From: Euptelea pleiosperma
Taxonomy: Eukaryota; Streptophyta; Magnoliopsida; Ranunculales; Eupteleaceae
Assembly: GCA_035048495.1 (NCBI GenBank)
Contig: CM068547.1
Coordinates: 34,170,502-34,234,501, forward strand
Reading direction: 5' to 3'
DNA: 64,000 nucleotides
Of the stretch, positions 50,493 to 63,126 are shown in pieces. Made by a program: the position numbers and the translations under genes. Within the stretch, counting starts at the first letter, position 1. Each line of letters opens with the position of its first letter. Under the pieces are notes generated by a model. That model saw only the letters and a list, made by a program, of their open reading frames with translations. It did no database searches and was not told where the DNA came from.

Positions 50493-51695
50493 AAAATAAA
50501 TTTCGGTTTCGAGGTTTATTTCGACCAGCGAAAATAATACAATTTTCGTAGAAATGATGGAAATAATACGGAAATGATGGAAATATTGTGAAAGTTTTTA
50601 TGGAAAGTTTGGGAAATGATAAAACACACTCATAGTCAAAAGCTATCAAACCATAATATACAACCACATTGAGTGTGGGGTCTAATATGTTGCGGTAGGT
50701 ATCTGATAGTCAATCAAGGTATTATTTAATTAGATAATTATTATTTAATTGCTAATTATAAAAAGTCATAAATCAAGGTATTAAGAAATCTTTAGTTTGG
50801 GGTCTAATATACAACCACATGTAGTGTAAGGTCTACTATGTTGAGGTAGGTATCTGATAGTCAGTCAATGTATTATTTAATAGATAACTATTATTTAATT
50901 GTTTATTATAAAAAATCATAAATCAAGGTATTAATGAATCTTTATTTACATATATTAATGTCTTACTATTATATATAATTTTAGAAAGCCTATTTACTAT
51001 TAACTTATAATATTTTAATTTTTCGAATGTTTAAATATTTTTTTAGAAAAAAATTTAACCCGACCAACTTGTAAAACAGTAAGTTATGCAACATATAACC
51101 AATTTATGCATAACCATGGATATTAGGGTAAAAACCAATGAAATTGGGGTTTTCCCCAAATTTCAAAATTTCACCCTAAATGATCCTCAATCTATGCACA
51201 AATCAAATCTATGATGCATTTACACCTAATCTATCTATTTGTAGCAAGAAATGATAGCAAAAAAATTTATACTTACGTACATTTCAAATTTGAAAAAACT
51301 TCAAAACAGGATTCGATTCGTCATCACGATCGATCCGTGAACCAAGAAATCTACAATGGATTGGTCTTTCTTTATAAAAAAAATTATATGGAAAGGGGTT
51401 AGATGGATCAAATATGGGATTTGTGGTGGCTTTGAGCTGAAATGGATGTTTCCCACCTTTGATCGAAATGTTTCCTTATATGTCGAAATAGTTCGACTGA
51501 AATAATACATATTTACACTATCAAATTGTCAATTGATCAAAATTTACTGTTCACACAAAATATTTTGACATGTATGGAAACATTTCGTGAAATTTAAATT
51601 TTTTTCATGTATGTATTCTTTCCTATCGGTAACCTAGAAAATGGAAATATTTCGCGAAATATTTCCATAATTTCGCAAAATTTATTTACTAAGTT
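50493..51695 (+). mobile_element. ~1.2-kb TTTCG-type element, copy 1
   Basis: Left end AAATAAATTTCGGTTTCGAGG then TTTATTTCGACC; right end TTTCGCAAAATTTATTTACT, so the outermost words are inverted. Contains a tandem duplication of about 150 bp (two units from 50656 and about 50808: ATACAACCACAT...GGTAGGTATCTGATAGTC). The middle (51110-51400) matches copy 2 at 53830-53530 on the opposite strand, including a shared peptide-like stretch: MHLHLIYLFVARND here, [13 protein letters not shown] there. It ends about 90 bp from the BAM8 stop codon. Confidence 0.7.
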
Positions 51696-51787
51696 AGATG
51701 TTTGTATGGTATGGGTGGAATTTTTTAGAATCATAGACAACAAACCCTTTCCCCAACATATATTCTAGATAAATAACACCATTGAGT

Positions 51788-54700
51788 TTATGTTAGCTTA
51801 ACCAATTCAGAGTGTTTACCATGCATGCATTTGATGAATAAATCCAACTCTGAGAAGCAGTGTTCTCTCTGCATAAATGGAGATGGTTGTTGGTATGCAA
51901 AGAAGGACAGGTGGCGACGATCAGGATCATTCCTTGGCTTTGCAGTCTCCAGGATTCTCGCATATCCTTCTCTATCATAACATGGCAAAGCGTTCTGACC
52001 AGCTATGGTTAATCCACGATCCCAGGCTGAATTTAGAACCTGGAGAAAAATAATGGAAGTTTTGAAACCTAACTTTGATCATGGATCCAATCCATAACTT
52101 AATGCATGCAGAAATACCCTGATAGCTTTGGCAATAAATAGAAAGTTGGTAGGAAACCGAGCTTGTGATCACCTGCCAACTCAAACCTTCTGGATCAGCT
52201 AAAGCTTCATCGATTTCCCGAGCAGAGAACTGCAACCCTGAGTAGACAAACTTCAACGTCACGGAGTGCTTCTTAAGAACCTCGAAAACTGGAGAATAGC
52301 CATCCTGATTTGTAGGATTATAGAACCCTGCCGTGAGCTCCGCTGCATGACTGGTGGTCTTGTACCACCAATAAACTGCAGGAATCTGCATATTTGAAGA
52401 TTTCAGTGTAAAAGTTTTAAAGACTTTCATCTCCATATATAGCGTTAGATTTAAAACCTCATATCATGGGGAGGCAGATAATGACACCAGGGGACTTTTT
52501 TTGTGCACATCTGAATGTTTGTCTGTTTCTAAGTTCTAGAGACCATTTCCTTGTGTGTGTAGAACAGGATCCCACATCATAGGGGAGCAGAAAATGATGC
52601 CGAATTTGGGTAGCATTTTCCACCTCTTTGTGTGCTCCCAATCAATTTCCATGTCTATTAGCATTTCTGCACCATGCAAAGCCTGCCCTATACATAGATG
52701 ATGCAAAGAGGTGAAAAGTGTCATGTGAGACTCTGAGGTCAACTATAAAAATGTCTCACGTCATTCCTCGAGAAAATTATGCTTCCCTGATATATAAAAT
52801 GTTAAGACTCATATATTTGGAGGAACTGACACGAAAATTAGTACCGGATGCCTCATAAAAGTGTTGAGATCATGATGGGCACAACTTTGTATCCTTCACC
52901 CAACATTGTGCACGACAAGAATGAATTAACAGGCTATAACCAAAATTTCTAATCTGATATTGCACACGTGACCCACCTAAGCATCGGTCAGGACTACTCA
53001 TCAGTGGGACCTCTTGGATTGGCCACAACTGAGTCAAACCAGTCAGATGATCCTAACTGCCCAAAGAAGGAAGTCCCCCTAATGATTACTGTAGTGTTAA
53101 GATCATACAGATTGGTATGACTTGTGGATGTACCAATCCAAGAAGTCACACTGATTGAACGGTCCAGACTGAGGCACAGATGGGCCATAGGTACAATTTC
53201 GGGTAAGGGACACAAAAGTATTTCATCCGTAGGGATATAAAAGTGTAGCAAACGAATATAAACTGAAGGATATATCCAAGGAAATAAATTTTGAGAAGTT
53301 TAGGAAATATTTCCTTTTTTTTTGGGCCACTGACAAAATATCACATGCAGGGAAATAATGCATTATTTCGCGAAATGTTTTGATTTATGTCAAAAAGTTT
53401 CGATGAACACTTTTTTTAACCAAACAATAATTATAAATCTATTATTTGGTCAAAAAATTTGAAAGAAATTGAAATTTTTTGTCTGAGAATAGAATAATTC
53501 CCAAAAAAATACCCCAAATCTCATTTTTGCTCAAATCAACCCAACCACTTTGATTCTTTGACAAAAAATGACCACTCCATTGAAGATTTTGAGGTGAAAA
53601 ACCTCATGGATTGATCGTGAAGATGAATCAAAGCCCATTTTAAAAATTTTAAATCTAAGTATGAAATTCTTTGAAATAAATTGAAATTTGTTGTTTCTTG
53701 CTACAAATGAGTTTAGGTGTAAATGCATCAAATCTATGGATCGTGCATTTACACTGGATTTGTGCACGGATTGAAGATTGTCTAGGGTGAAAAAAATTTT
53801 GATTGGAAATTTGAAACTTGTGAAAACACCAATTTTGTTGGTTTTTACCCTAAACATTTATAGTTGTGTACGAATTAATATATGTTGCATAACTTAGCCC
53901 GATTTACAACTATGGACTTCGTGGTACAAACGGTGCACACTAGGAGGTACCATTGATGGGAGTATCGCAGCCAGTATATGGTGAGCATCTAGACTACCCG
54001 ACGATGGGAGTATTTGCGGGCATGCATCCCCAACAATACCAATAGTATCTCAAAGAATATCTGAATATTAACCAAAACTCTTAGGGTCCTAGCCACGATG
54101 GGATGATGGTAGCCAAAGGTCCATGTGGTTGTGAGTTGTAACCTTTCTACTTTGTATACTTGTCTATTTGATGACATATTTGGATATACTGAACTTAATT
54201 TGACATTATTTGATGATTATAATCATTTCCTGTCATTATTGTTGTTTGACTATCAGATACTTGCCTCATGGCCCTCATCATAATACAGACTGCTATGGTC
54301 ATTCATTTATATATATATATATATATATATTATGGTTTGATAGCTTATGAGTGTATTTTTATGCTTGTTTTATCATTTCCTAAACTTTTCACAAAAATTT
54401 CCACAATATTTCCATCATTTCCACGAAAAAGTATTATTTCCACATTGATCGATATATTTTTTCGTTCATTTTTTCTTCTTCGTTTCAGATCATATTTCCA
54501 TTTCTAGGCTGGTCGAAATAAACCTCAAAACCGAAATTTATTTCCTTTGGTATACCCAGTCATCATTAACAGTGCCTTATCCCAACTAATTGGGGTCCAC
54601 AACACAAAATCTGTTCCACCATTCAATTGTCTAAAGCAATATCTTGAAGAGTATATCCAGTGAATAAGAATTAAACAAGAAGACTAACAGACAACTGAAC

Positions 54701-57700
54701 ATGAAGGGAAAGCACAAGTTAAAACTAATTGACCTTGGTAAAACCACATTTACATACCTTCACAATTATCTGCGTCTCCTCAAATGCAAGGGTCGCAAGA
54801 GACAGTACATTATCGGCATGGTCTATTAGGGTCTGCGCATACCAATGGAGGAAAAAACGCCCATAGTAACTGTCATAATCACCTCGATCACAAAAGAATC
54901 CAGTGTCATGCGGTCTAGAATTATATTGACCAGCATTATCAGGTCCCCTAGCCCAAAACGAGTGTCCACGCAATTTTGCTGCTTTTCGTAGACTCTGCTG
55001 TAAATATTTGTCGTAGCACTGCACAAAATTGCATATATATCATCAGAATGAAGTACTTGTGATTGCATAATGGAGTTCCCAGCAAATAGCATGCAGTGGT
55101 GTAAAGCTTCCAGTTAAAATGGAACATGTACAGAAATCATCAGCATGAGGTATGATTTTAGACAACCAAAAATAGCAAATGACAAAATAATGAAGCTAGA
55201 TAATGGCAGCATTGAACATTGGTTGAGGTACTTTTTTTTTTCTTCCTCTTTCTATGAGTAAGCTGGAGTTAAAAGATTCATATAAGGAATAATTATAATA
55301 ATTCTGTGCACTTTTGGATGATGGCGCACCCAATGCCTGGCCTCACATTTGTATTGCCAGGACTCAGGATTGATGAACACTAATAAATCCTAGATAGAGC
55401 AGCTGAATCTTATTCCATCCAAATTACCCAAGTTTCCTCTTTATTTGTATAATGTAAATCAACTAGCACACCACTCATTGATGGGGTCCAGGACAAGATG
55501 TTTCGAAAAGATACTTCGAGCACACGTTGTCATTGCAAGACTCAATTTAATTTTGTTTTTTCTTTCCTAACCTACATGATACTAAAAAACATTTACCATA
55601 GGTTATGAGTTCTACCTTTTCTAATGAAGTTTACAATATCATTACATATATGTGTTCTCTTGTTTATATGTTTATGATGCAACAAGAATTTGTTTTATTT
55701 TCAAACCAAAAGACACTGAAGTTTATTAAAAGCTAAAAAAAAAATGATTAGTAGGCATGCGAAGTGGGAGTCTTATCTACAAGAATTCACATTTACACTC
55801 TGACGTGAGGCTGAAAGTCAAAATAAAGCTGCCAATGCACTTTGTCTAACACTTAAACAGGGGTTTGTCTGTAACCATCATTTAGCGGATTTACAATACA
55901 AAGGAAGTAGGGATGCTATGCAATCCTCGAACCCTAGAAGGAATTAGGGATGCTGTGCAACCAGCGGCGGAGCCAGGAAGGAGCCAGGGGGGGCATGTGC
56001 CCCCCTCAACTTTGAAAATCTTTAAAACAAAATAAAATTTCTGAAAATGATATTTTATTTGAACTTAGTGCCCCCCTCCCAGTAGTGCCCCCTAATAGGA
56101 CGCTGGCCGTATGGATGTTTGGGCAGCCCCTAGGTGGACCTACTGACCAAAAATCAGCCATATTAATGGTTTCAAACCATTGGATCTTTGTAGCCCAAAA
56201 ATAATGCTCAAATTCCCCGGTTAAAAATCAACCCATGAAAACGACTCCAATCCAACGCTTAGAAATCACTAATCAGGCTAATTTTTGGTCTATATGTTCA
56301 TCTAGGGTGCCAAACATCAATATGGTCAGAAATCTCTAAGAAAATGCCACGTGGCTCATATTGTAGGTGATTCTACTCAATTGATTGTGCCCCCCTTTGA
56401 AAAAAATCCTCACTCCGCCGCTGTGTGCAACCCTCGGACCCCAGAAGGAATTAGGGATGCTGTGCAACCCTTGGACCCCAGATTCTCTTCCTTTCCTCTT
56501 CCCTTCTCCATCTTCTCTCTTCTCTTTTTAGTCCTCCATTTCTTTCACAATCTAGCTGATATGATCCAATGTCAAATGGTAAGACAAAAACTGGTCTTTT
56601 TATTTTAAGAAAGCCCCACTATTCTAAACATAACATTCAACTTGAAGCTACACAATGTGTTGCTCAAAATCTAACCCAGAACAACTTTATAAGCACGCAT
56701 CTAGGCACAATGGACATATACTAACTTTAATAAGATATCTCTTAAGTGTTAAAATCTAGATTCTATATATGATTGGGTCTGATATAATTGTCACATGCTT
56801 TTAGTGTTAAATTAGACTGTAGTCAAGGTACCAAAAATCTTGATCCAAATGTTGCAAAACTGAAAAACACGAATGAATATAAGGAATATATGGAGCAGAT
56901 TCAAAAATGTTTCATTCCTACAGTGGTAACCCAGAAGCATAAAACAAATGTGCTAGGGAGAGGAAATAGATTTCATGGTGATTAAGATCTTAAGAATAAA
57001 CATTGAACAGCAGTAATTGATTAAGTCATTCTAGGATGCCAGTCTCACAGCATGAACAAAAGCAGTAGCTTTTCTAAGAGATATAGAACTCTACAAACTC
57101 ACTACCTTCAGCTTCTGTTCAGAGTTGCAATGAGTATAATTAAGAAAATACAAAATATAGGGATAACTTAAATCAGATACCTGAAACTCACCGATACCAG
57201 GGTATCTCCATCCCATCCTTTCTGAGAATGAAGGATACTTTAGCTCCCCAGAAGCACCCAGTCCAATTTCGACAGCCGAAATAAGGCCCTCGGCAAATAA
57301 GTCATCAAATTCCATCCGGAAGCTTCTCATGAAGTCAAAATAAACCTGCGTATATTCGAGCATTCCTGTTAGGAGATCATAATGTGCAATTGTGAATCAC
57401 AATAAGAATCTTGAAACACTACCCCTCTAGAGACTAGAATATCATATATGATATATGTACCTCCTACAGCCTCAATGGAGAGCAAAAAAACGACATATAA
57501 ATTCATTGAGTTCAACTTCCACCTTGTGGCAAACAAAATGACACAATGAACAGAAAAACCAATATGATGTAGAAGATAGTGTTGACATACTCTACTGGTC
57601 ATAATATAAAACTTAAAAATGGAATGAAAAAAAAAAATCCATTATTTAGTTCTTGGCTGGCACTTAAAACAGAAATAAAATAATAAAAATAAATCATAAT

Positions 57701-60700
57701 TCAATACCTCAATACCAGTTCTTCCTTTTAGTATTCGTTCTTTGTCGATGCCCCAAGATAGAGATTCGGTATTTCTCCGTCCTTCACGATCTGTGAAAAA
57801 TATATCTTGATTATCTTTTCCAATCTCCAAAACCCATTTGGGGAGGGACACTGGTATATCACCAGATCCATTTCCTCCACACTCATGAAATGCCATTACG
57901 ACCTTCAAAAACCAAAGAGAGATTTTATAAGTCATACAACTTTCACAAAAGATTTTTTACAAATATAAGCCATAAAAAGGATATCCTACACAAATAAAAA
58001 TGACTTAAGGAGTTCAAAGCAAATGTTATCACTTCTCAGCGTAGAATTAAAAATAAAAGTAATTTTGGTGAACTTTTTCAATTTACAAACTAGTGAAGTG
58101 AATTTTAATTGTAATATTTCGATGAGTTTTACTGTTCGAGATCAAAATTTAAAATAGGTGTGAAGTTGTTTTGAACACTTCAATCCCTATTTTTTCCATG
58201 CTTTTGGGGAGGTTCCTAGGAGAAAAACTACCACTCTATAAGGTTTTTGGGTAAAAATCAACTTGTAGGGGTTGAAATCAAGATCAATGTTCCTCGAGTT
58301 CGTATTCTGAAGTTGTTCTTCAATAAAAATATTTTTGTCCGTAATCCCATGTTTCTTTCATATATGTAAGCTGCATCTCCAAACTTCACAAAACTTCTCC
58401 ACCTAGAATTAAACATCAATTAATTAATTTTGAATTTCAACTGAGCAAAGTTTAGGGCGAACTCAAAGTTTAGTACCCTGATTCTCAGTGCATTTATTAT
58501 ATGCATGCTCATTGCTCAGTATGAGGATCTATCCTGAATTATAACAGATATTGGGTAAATTTGACATCAAGATATGATTCATTTTCCATCAATTTTAACC
58601 ATTCTGATTCAAGAAAGAACAATGAAGCTTTGGGGGTTTATAGACAAATTTACAAGGGCAGGTTGTTGAGGGTAACAACATAGAACAGTTTTTTTTTTTT
58701 CTGAACCTGAGGGCTGGGTGGAGAAACCCGAGGGCTGGGCGGAGATGGCTAAGACCCCACTCCAGAAAGCAAGAGGTCCTGAGTTCGACTCCCCCTTGGG
58801 CCACCCCCTGGGGATTTACCCCGGTTTTACCTGGCGCGTGTGGAAACATGTGCCCTGGGGGACTAGTCGGATGCTCTAAGAGGCCCAGATACCCTTGGAA
58901 GTCAAAAAAAAAAAAACAGATTTGCAAACCCACAATATGCACATGTCAGGTTTACAAGGACAGGAAGTTGAGTAACTACAAAGAAGTGAGTTGAAACCCA
59001 CAATATGCACGGTTCCAGGATATCCTGAAGATGTTACCTGTAATTTCAGCTTGAACTCACGGATGATGTCAAAAAGTTCTCTATATCCAGACCATAGGTA
59101 TTTCTGTGGGCTCCATCCTTCGACAATACCCCACCAACAATCTACAACCACTCCATCTACATGTAAAGATTTTAGATGTCTCAACTCCTGTCTAATGCCT
59201 TCTGGATCAACCAATTGGCAGAAATTGTTGATAACACCAGTCTGCCACGGGAACAATCAAGAATTTAAAGGTTCGTTAATCTAATAAATGTCCATGAATT
59301 CAAACCTGTAGCAAACTAGTGAACAAAAATTGAGGAAATTAGCAAACCTCAGTTTGCATTTCATTAGAAAGAAAAAAGTCAAACAAAGAGGCAGCATCTA
59401 CAGGAACTAAACGAAAAGAATTATGACCCTAGATGGAATGGTGGAACAAGATTCTTGCAGCCAACCACAACTAGTTGGGATACGATTCTGATGATAAGTT
59501 AATTGAATGATTTTGGCTTTGTATGCATCAATGTTCAAGATTGAAGAACCCATGCAGCAAGCAGCAGTCACTTACAGTGAGTGTCACATAAATAGGAATA
59601 AATGGAGTTCCTGTAAAATCATTCTCATGCTCCCCAGGACGAACATCCTGCATAAGCTGCATCAACCAATCACAAAATCAAATGCCATTACAAAGACATA
59701 ACATAGTATGTCAAATCATAATTAGTGAATTTTCAACTGTCAACAAACATAACATACAGAAGAAAATATGTTCAATGAGCAATTATCAAGCATTTTACAG
59801 AAAAAATAGCCATGTAAATAGAGAATGAATAGAATAGCAAGGAGAAATGGAATGATAAATCTTACCTAGAACTGAATAGCCCTATATTTTGTAGTCCTGG
59901 ATTTCCCAGAGAAAAGCAGAAAATAAATTACAACTTTGAGTAGAAAACACCGTAGTCCATAGGTGGTTCGTGCCTGCAAAGACTTTTCTAACTTGTAATG
60001 ATTTGGTTTTCCTATTCTTTCTTCATTTTCAAAGATGGGTTAGGGCCCGTCAGACCTTGCAATAAGAATTTGGTGATCTAATAAGGGTGCCCTTATGGAG
60101 TACACCATAAGAGGTCCTTGTGTCTTTTTCTCAGAGGGCCAAAGTGTACCTTGAGCTCCGTGCCAGGCATTTTTGTTATTATTTGAATCACTTATTAAAG
60201 TTAAGTGGCTTGCATGGAATCTGAGGTACACTTTGGCCCAATGAGAAGAAGACACGAGGGACCTCTATGGAGTACTCCATAAGAGCACCCTTATTGGATC
60301 ACCATTCTAAGAACTTCGGTGTGCCTTGTGTTTGTCTCTTCCTATGCATGTAGATATTTCTAAGGAACTTAGCCCCCAAACAACTAGAGCGGTTCAAAGG
60401 GGTTTTTGTACTTGTCCCCTTGTGTTTCATTATGGTCTTTTTTTTTTTTTTTTTTTGGTTGGTTGAAAGAAGACATTAGACAAGAAGGTAAAATTTTCTT
60501 TTGCTCACAGATATGGAAAACGGGTTAAAATAGTCCTTTTCTGTGACAATCGTAAACATCATTGACAGCATTTTCAACCCCACTGACAGTCCATCATGGT
60601 AGGGTCATATTTGTAGGGAATTTAGATAATGCGGGAAAAATATAAAAAAATATTCTGAAACGTAGAGGGATCTTACAAAAAATCTTGTTTAAACAGTACA

Positions 60701-62654
60701 GAATTCTCTTAAATTTCTCCTTTTCATGCACATCGTTCTTACTGTTGGTTTTCCGAAGGCTAGGAACTATGCGGATACAATTTAGGATAGCTAATGTTTG
60801 ACTAATATTGCGACTTTTTTGGATTTTGGGGGGAGAAATAAACTAATTAGCCTTGCATCTACATAGACTGCCAATCAAGAAACTAGGATTTTTTTTTAAC
60901 TCTTTAGATGTCTCATACAGATGATTTATAGGTGTTTTAAGAAGCACTCCCTAACCAGCTTCCAACCATGGCACTAGACGAGGCAGACCCATTGCTTCTC
61001 ACTATAATTATCTCATAACAAATATTTTCTATTATTCTAAGGCTTCCCAACTTTGGACATCTTTGCCGCTAAGCTTTAACCCCTTTGCTGGTTGTAAGAA
61101 GTATTTTGCAAAGATGGCCAAATATGGATACGGCAACTGACAAAGATACAAGGAACAGGGAGACACCTCTTCATTCCCCAAGATCTCAAACTTAGATATG
61201 GATATCGTCATACCATTCAATAAACCAATATAATGCTTTTAATTTTAGTATTTTTAAGTTATCATTTTTGGGTCTTTAGACTCTTTACAGTTTATACCAT
61301 GCCAAATTGAATGGAACTTATAATGTTTGTAGTTTATTCATACTTCTGTTGACAAAACGAGTAAGAAAATCGTTCGAAGTCGAGGAAAATTAGCACCTAT
61401 GTAACAAGGACATTCTGTTTTCTAAGATTTTGTCGTGTCGGAGACATGCCAACACACCTTTTCAAACAAATCTCAATTTATTCAAATATTTTGTTTTCAG
61501 CTATTTTTTATATATGGTTTATGTGATTTTAATTTTAGTGTATAATAACTTAATATAAATACATTCTTTCCATATTCTATACTTTACATGGACTAAATTA
61601 TATAAAAGATATATCTTTCAGCATAAGGGATGAACTGTACAAATGTATCGAGTTTGTGGGGGTCAGGGTGTCTGACATTCAGTATCAGTGTCGGACACTG
61701 ACACGCGTGTCTGTGTCTTCGTTACATAAATTAGCAGCAATACAACAGGAAATGAGAAAACTCTATACTACAGGTATACATGCAATATCCAATACCGATA
61801 TCGTATAGTGTCGATACGAATATGCTAGGCATTTTGAAATTTGAAGTATCTGGGTAGCATATGTATTTTGCACCCTTTGACAATTTCATTTTAATTTTTA
61901 ACGAGTATTTATATACCTATGATAATGAACACAAGCAAAGTTTTCACCAAAATAAAAAAGCAATAATAATTTTTTTTTTGATGGGTAAAAAAGCAATAAT
62001 AATTATCTCTCACTTTTTCCTGACATGTGAATATGTATTCAAGTTTATATTTTACTTCAATACATTTTCCTTTTAAGGATTGCAAAATGGCCCTTTTTAT
62101 TATTTGCTTCTAGCTTTGTCCCGTTCCTATACTACTTTTTAACACACTAAGCCATGAAAATATATTTATGCAAGTAGAAAATTATTATGATGCATAGAAG
62201 ATATTGCGAATTACGATATTATATGTGTATTCGTGTCTGAGTTTTAAAAGTTTTTGCCAGTTGGTGTGGATGAGGTCTTGTCCCAGTCATACATCATTGT
62301 AACAGGCTCAACTACAAAACATGTAATGTTGTTAAGTAACTGAATCTTAAAGCATTGAATTTTGGATCAGCATCCACAATTACAGAAAATTAATTGAAAA
62401 GTGACTTCGAATATCCAAACATTATCTACCTGATCATCCTCTAAACACTCTGGTGAGTTGATGGGACTGGCACTTGCATATTTCTCAGTCTTCGCATCCC
62501 TCTCTGCAACAACAACAGAATCGAGAGATGCCGGTGACAAACTCTCATCGATCCTGAGAACAGCTGGCTGACAGTCTAATGATGCTTTAATGGCACAATG
62601 TTTCAAAGATGTAGTAGACAGGGGGCTTTCAATAGACCTAACAGTATATGGTGC
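51788..62654 (-). CDS. BAM8: BAM8-type beta-amylase-like protein (5' end outside window)
   Basis: Beta-amylase-domain protein of the BZR1-BAM group. In Arabidopsis, BAM7 and BAM8 carry an N-terminal BZR1 DNA-binding domain and act as nuclear transcription factors (family knowledge). Visible minus-strand exons, 5' to 3': 62654-62430, 59656-59576, 59241-59038, 57902-57708, 57345-57181, 55018-54758, 52385-52173, 52039-51788 (stop); all phase 0, 531 aa. Segments: [91 protein letters not shown] (catalytic acid Glu kept), [51 protein letters not shown]. The second catalytic Glu (CLEMRD in active enzymes) is absent: the site reads KFVYSGLQ, as in BAM8. The BZR1 domain is not in 62655-64000, so it must lie past the right edge. 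Confidence 0.9.
53278..54546 (-). mobile_element. ~1.2-kb TTTCG-type element, copy 2 (inverted)
   Basis: Reverse orientation to 50493-51695. Its ends CCAAGGAAATAAATTTTG and AAATTTATTTCCTTTGG are inverted. 54340-54546 matches the left end of copy 1, and 53530-53880 matches its middle. It lies in the BAM8 intron between exons 52173-52385 and 54758-55018. Plus-strand 53950-54145 carries a coding-like tail ([20 protein letters not shown], then QQYQ-stop) that copy 1 lacks. Confidence 0.7.
54571..54660 (-). mobile_element. RTE 3' tail in a BAM8 intron
   Basis: Plus strand GTGCCTTATCCCAACTAATTGGGGTCC then ATCTGTTCCACCATTCAATTG: the antisense of an RTE 3' end, directly abutting the right end of element copy 2. 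A similar tail in the plus sense lies at about 59440-59495. Confidence 0.55.
55962..56422. mobile_element. hAT-type MITE (CAGCGGCGGAG ends) with nested fold-back element
   Basis: Ends CAGCGGCGGAG and CTCCGCCGCTG with a perfect 8-bp target duplication TGTGCAAC (55954-55961, 56423-56430), the hAT hallmark. Internal words GTGCCCCCCT recur. Its interior is split by a fold-back G-box element (about 56092-56385: ATGGATGTTTGGGCAGCCCCTAGG ... GAAAATGCCACGTGGCTCAT). The host site is itself a short tandem repeat of GAAGGAATTAGGGATGCTGTGCAAC. It lies in a BAM8 intron. Confidence 0.88.
58706..58918 (+). mobile_element. tRNA-derived SINE with A/B boxes and poly(A)
   Basis: TGGCTAAGACCCC (A-box-like) and GAGTTCGACTCCC (B box) are spaced as in tRNA-derived SINEs. 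Then follow GGGCCACCCCCTGGGGATTTACCCCGG, GCCCTGGGGGACTAGTCGGATGCTCTAAGAGG and a 13-A tail. A second copy is at 36366-36548. It lies antisense in a BAM8 intron. Confidence 0.78.
59657..62429 (-). other. BAM8 2.8-kb intron between visible exons 1 and 2
   Basis: Apart from the fold-back element it contains T-rich tracts (60437-60456, 61971-61980) and a cluster of GTGTCGGACAC-like words (61430-61445, 61700-61720). No exon was recognised. Confidence 0.6.
60072..60303. mobile_element. 232-bp fold-back MITE in a BAM8 intron
   Basis: Arms of about 85 bp: GGTGATCTAATAAGGGTGCC, CTTATGGAGTACACCATAAGAGGTCC, CTCAGAGGGCCAAAGTGTACCT; the right arm mirrors all three (AGGTACACTTTGGCCC, GGACCTCTATGGAGTACTCCATAAG, CCTTATTGGATCACC). 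The short loop contains GGCATTTTTGTTATTATTTG. RNA from it would form a long hairpin, a possible small-RNA source. Confidence 0.75.
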
Positions 62655-63053
62655 CTGTACACAGATTCAAGAGAATCCATATAGTGAACAATTATATATA
62701 AAAATGACGCATTCCATAATGATTAAGCTAAAAAAAGAAAGTAACATAATCAGGAATGTATGTGCCACAACTGAAAAACATCTTAAGAGGCCCAAAAGTT
62801 GGTCAATTTTTGTAAACAAAGATGTTTCGACCATATGGAACTCCCTTTCCCAACCCTATATTGCATTGATACGGAGTTCAAAATGGGTTCGGAGTGTCCG
62901 ATTCCGCGAACCTTGAAAAATAGGATTCTTGGACTTGGCAGTATACTATAAAAAATATGAAACAAAGTAATTGTTTTTTACATAATAATAAGGGTAATAG
63001 TGAACAATGTGATAGTTTATCTAATGATTTGTATCACATACTTATAGACAGGA

Positions 63054-63126
<73 letters not shown>

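Noticed and set aside
58738..58800. Genuine tRNA gene
   Set aside because: A- and B-box-like words are present but no cloverleaf arms form, and a SINE body with poly(A) follows.
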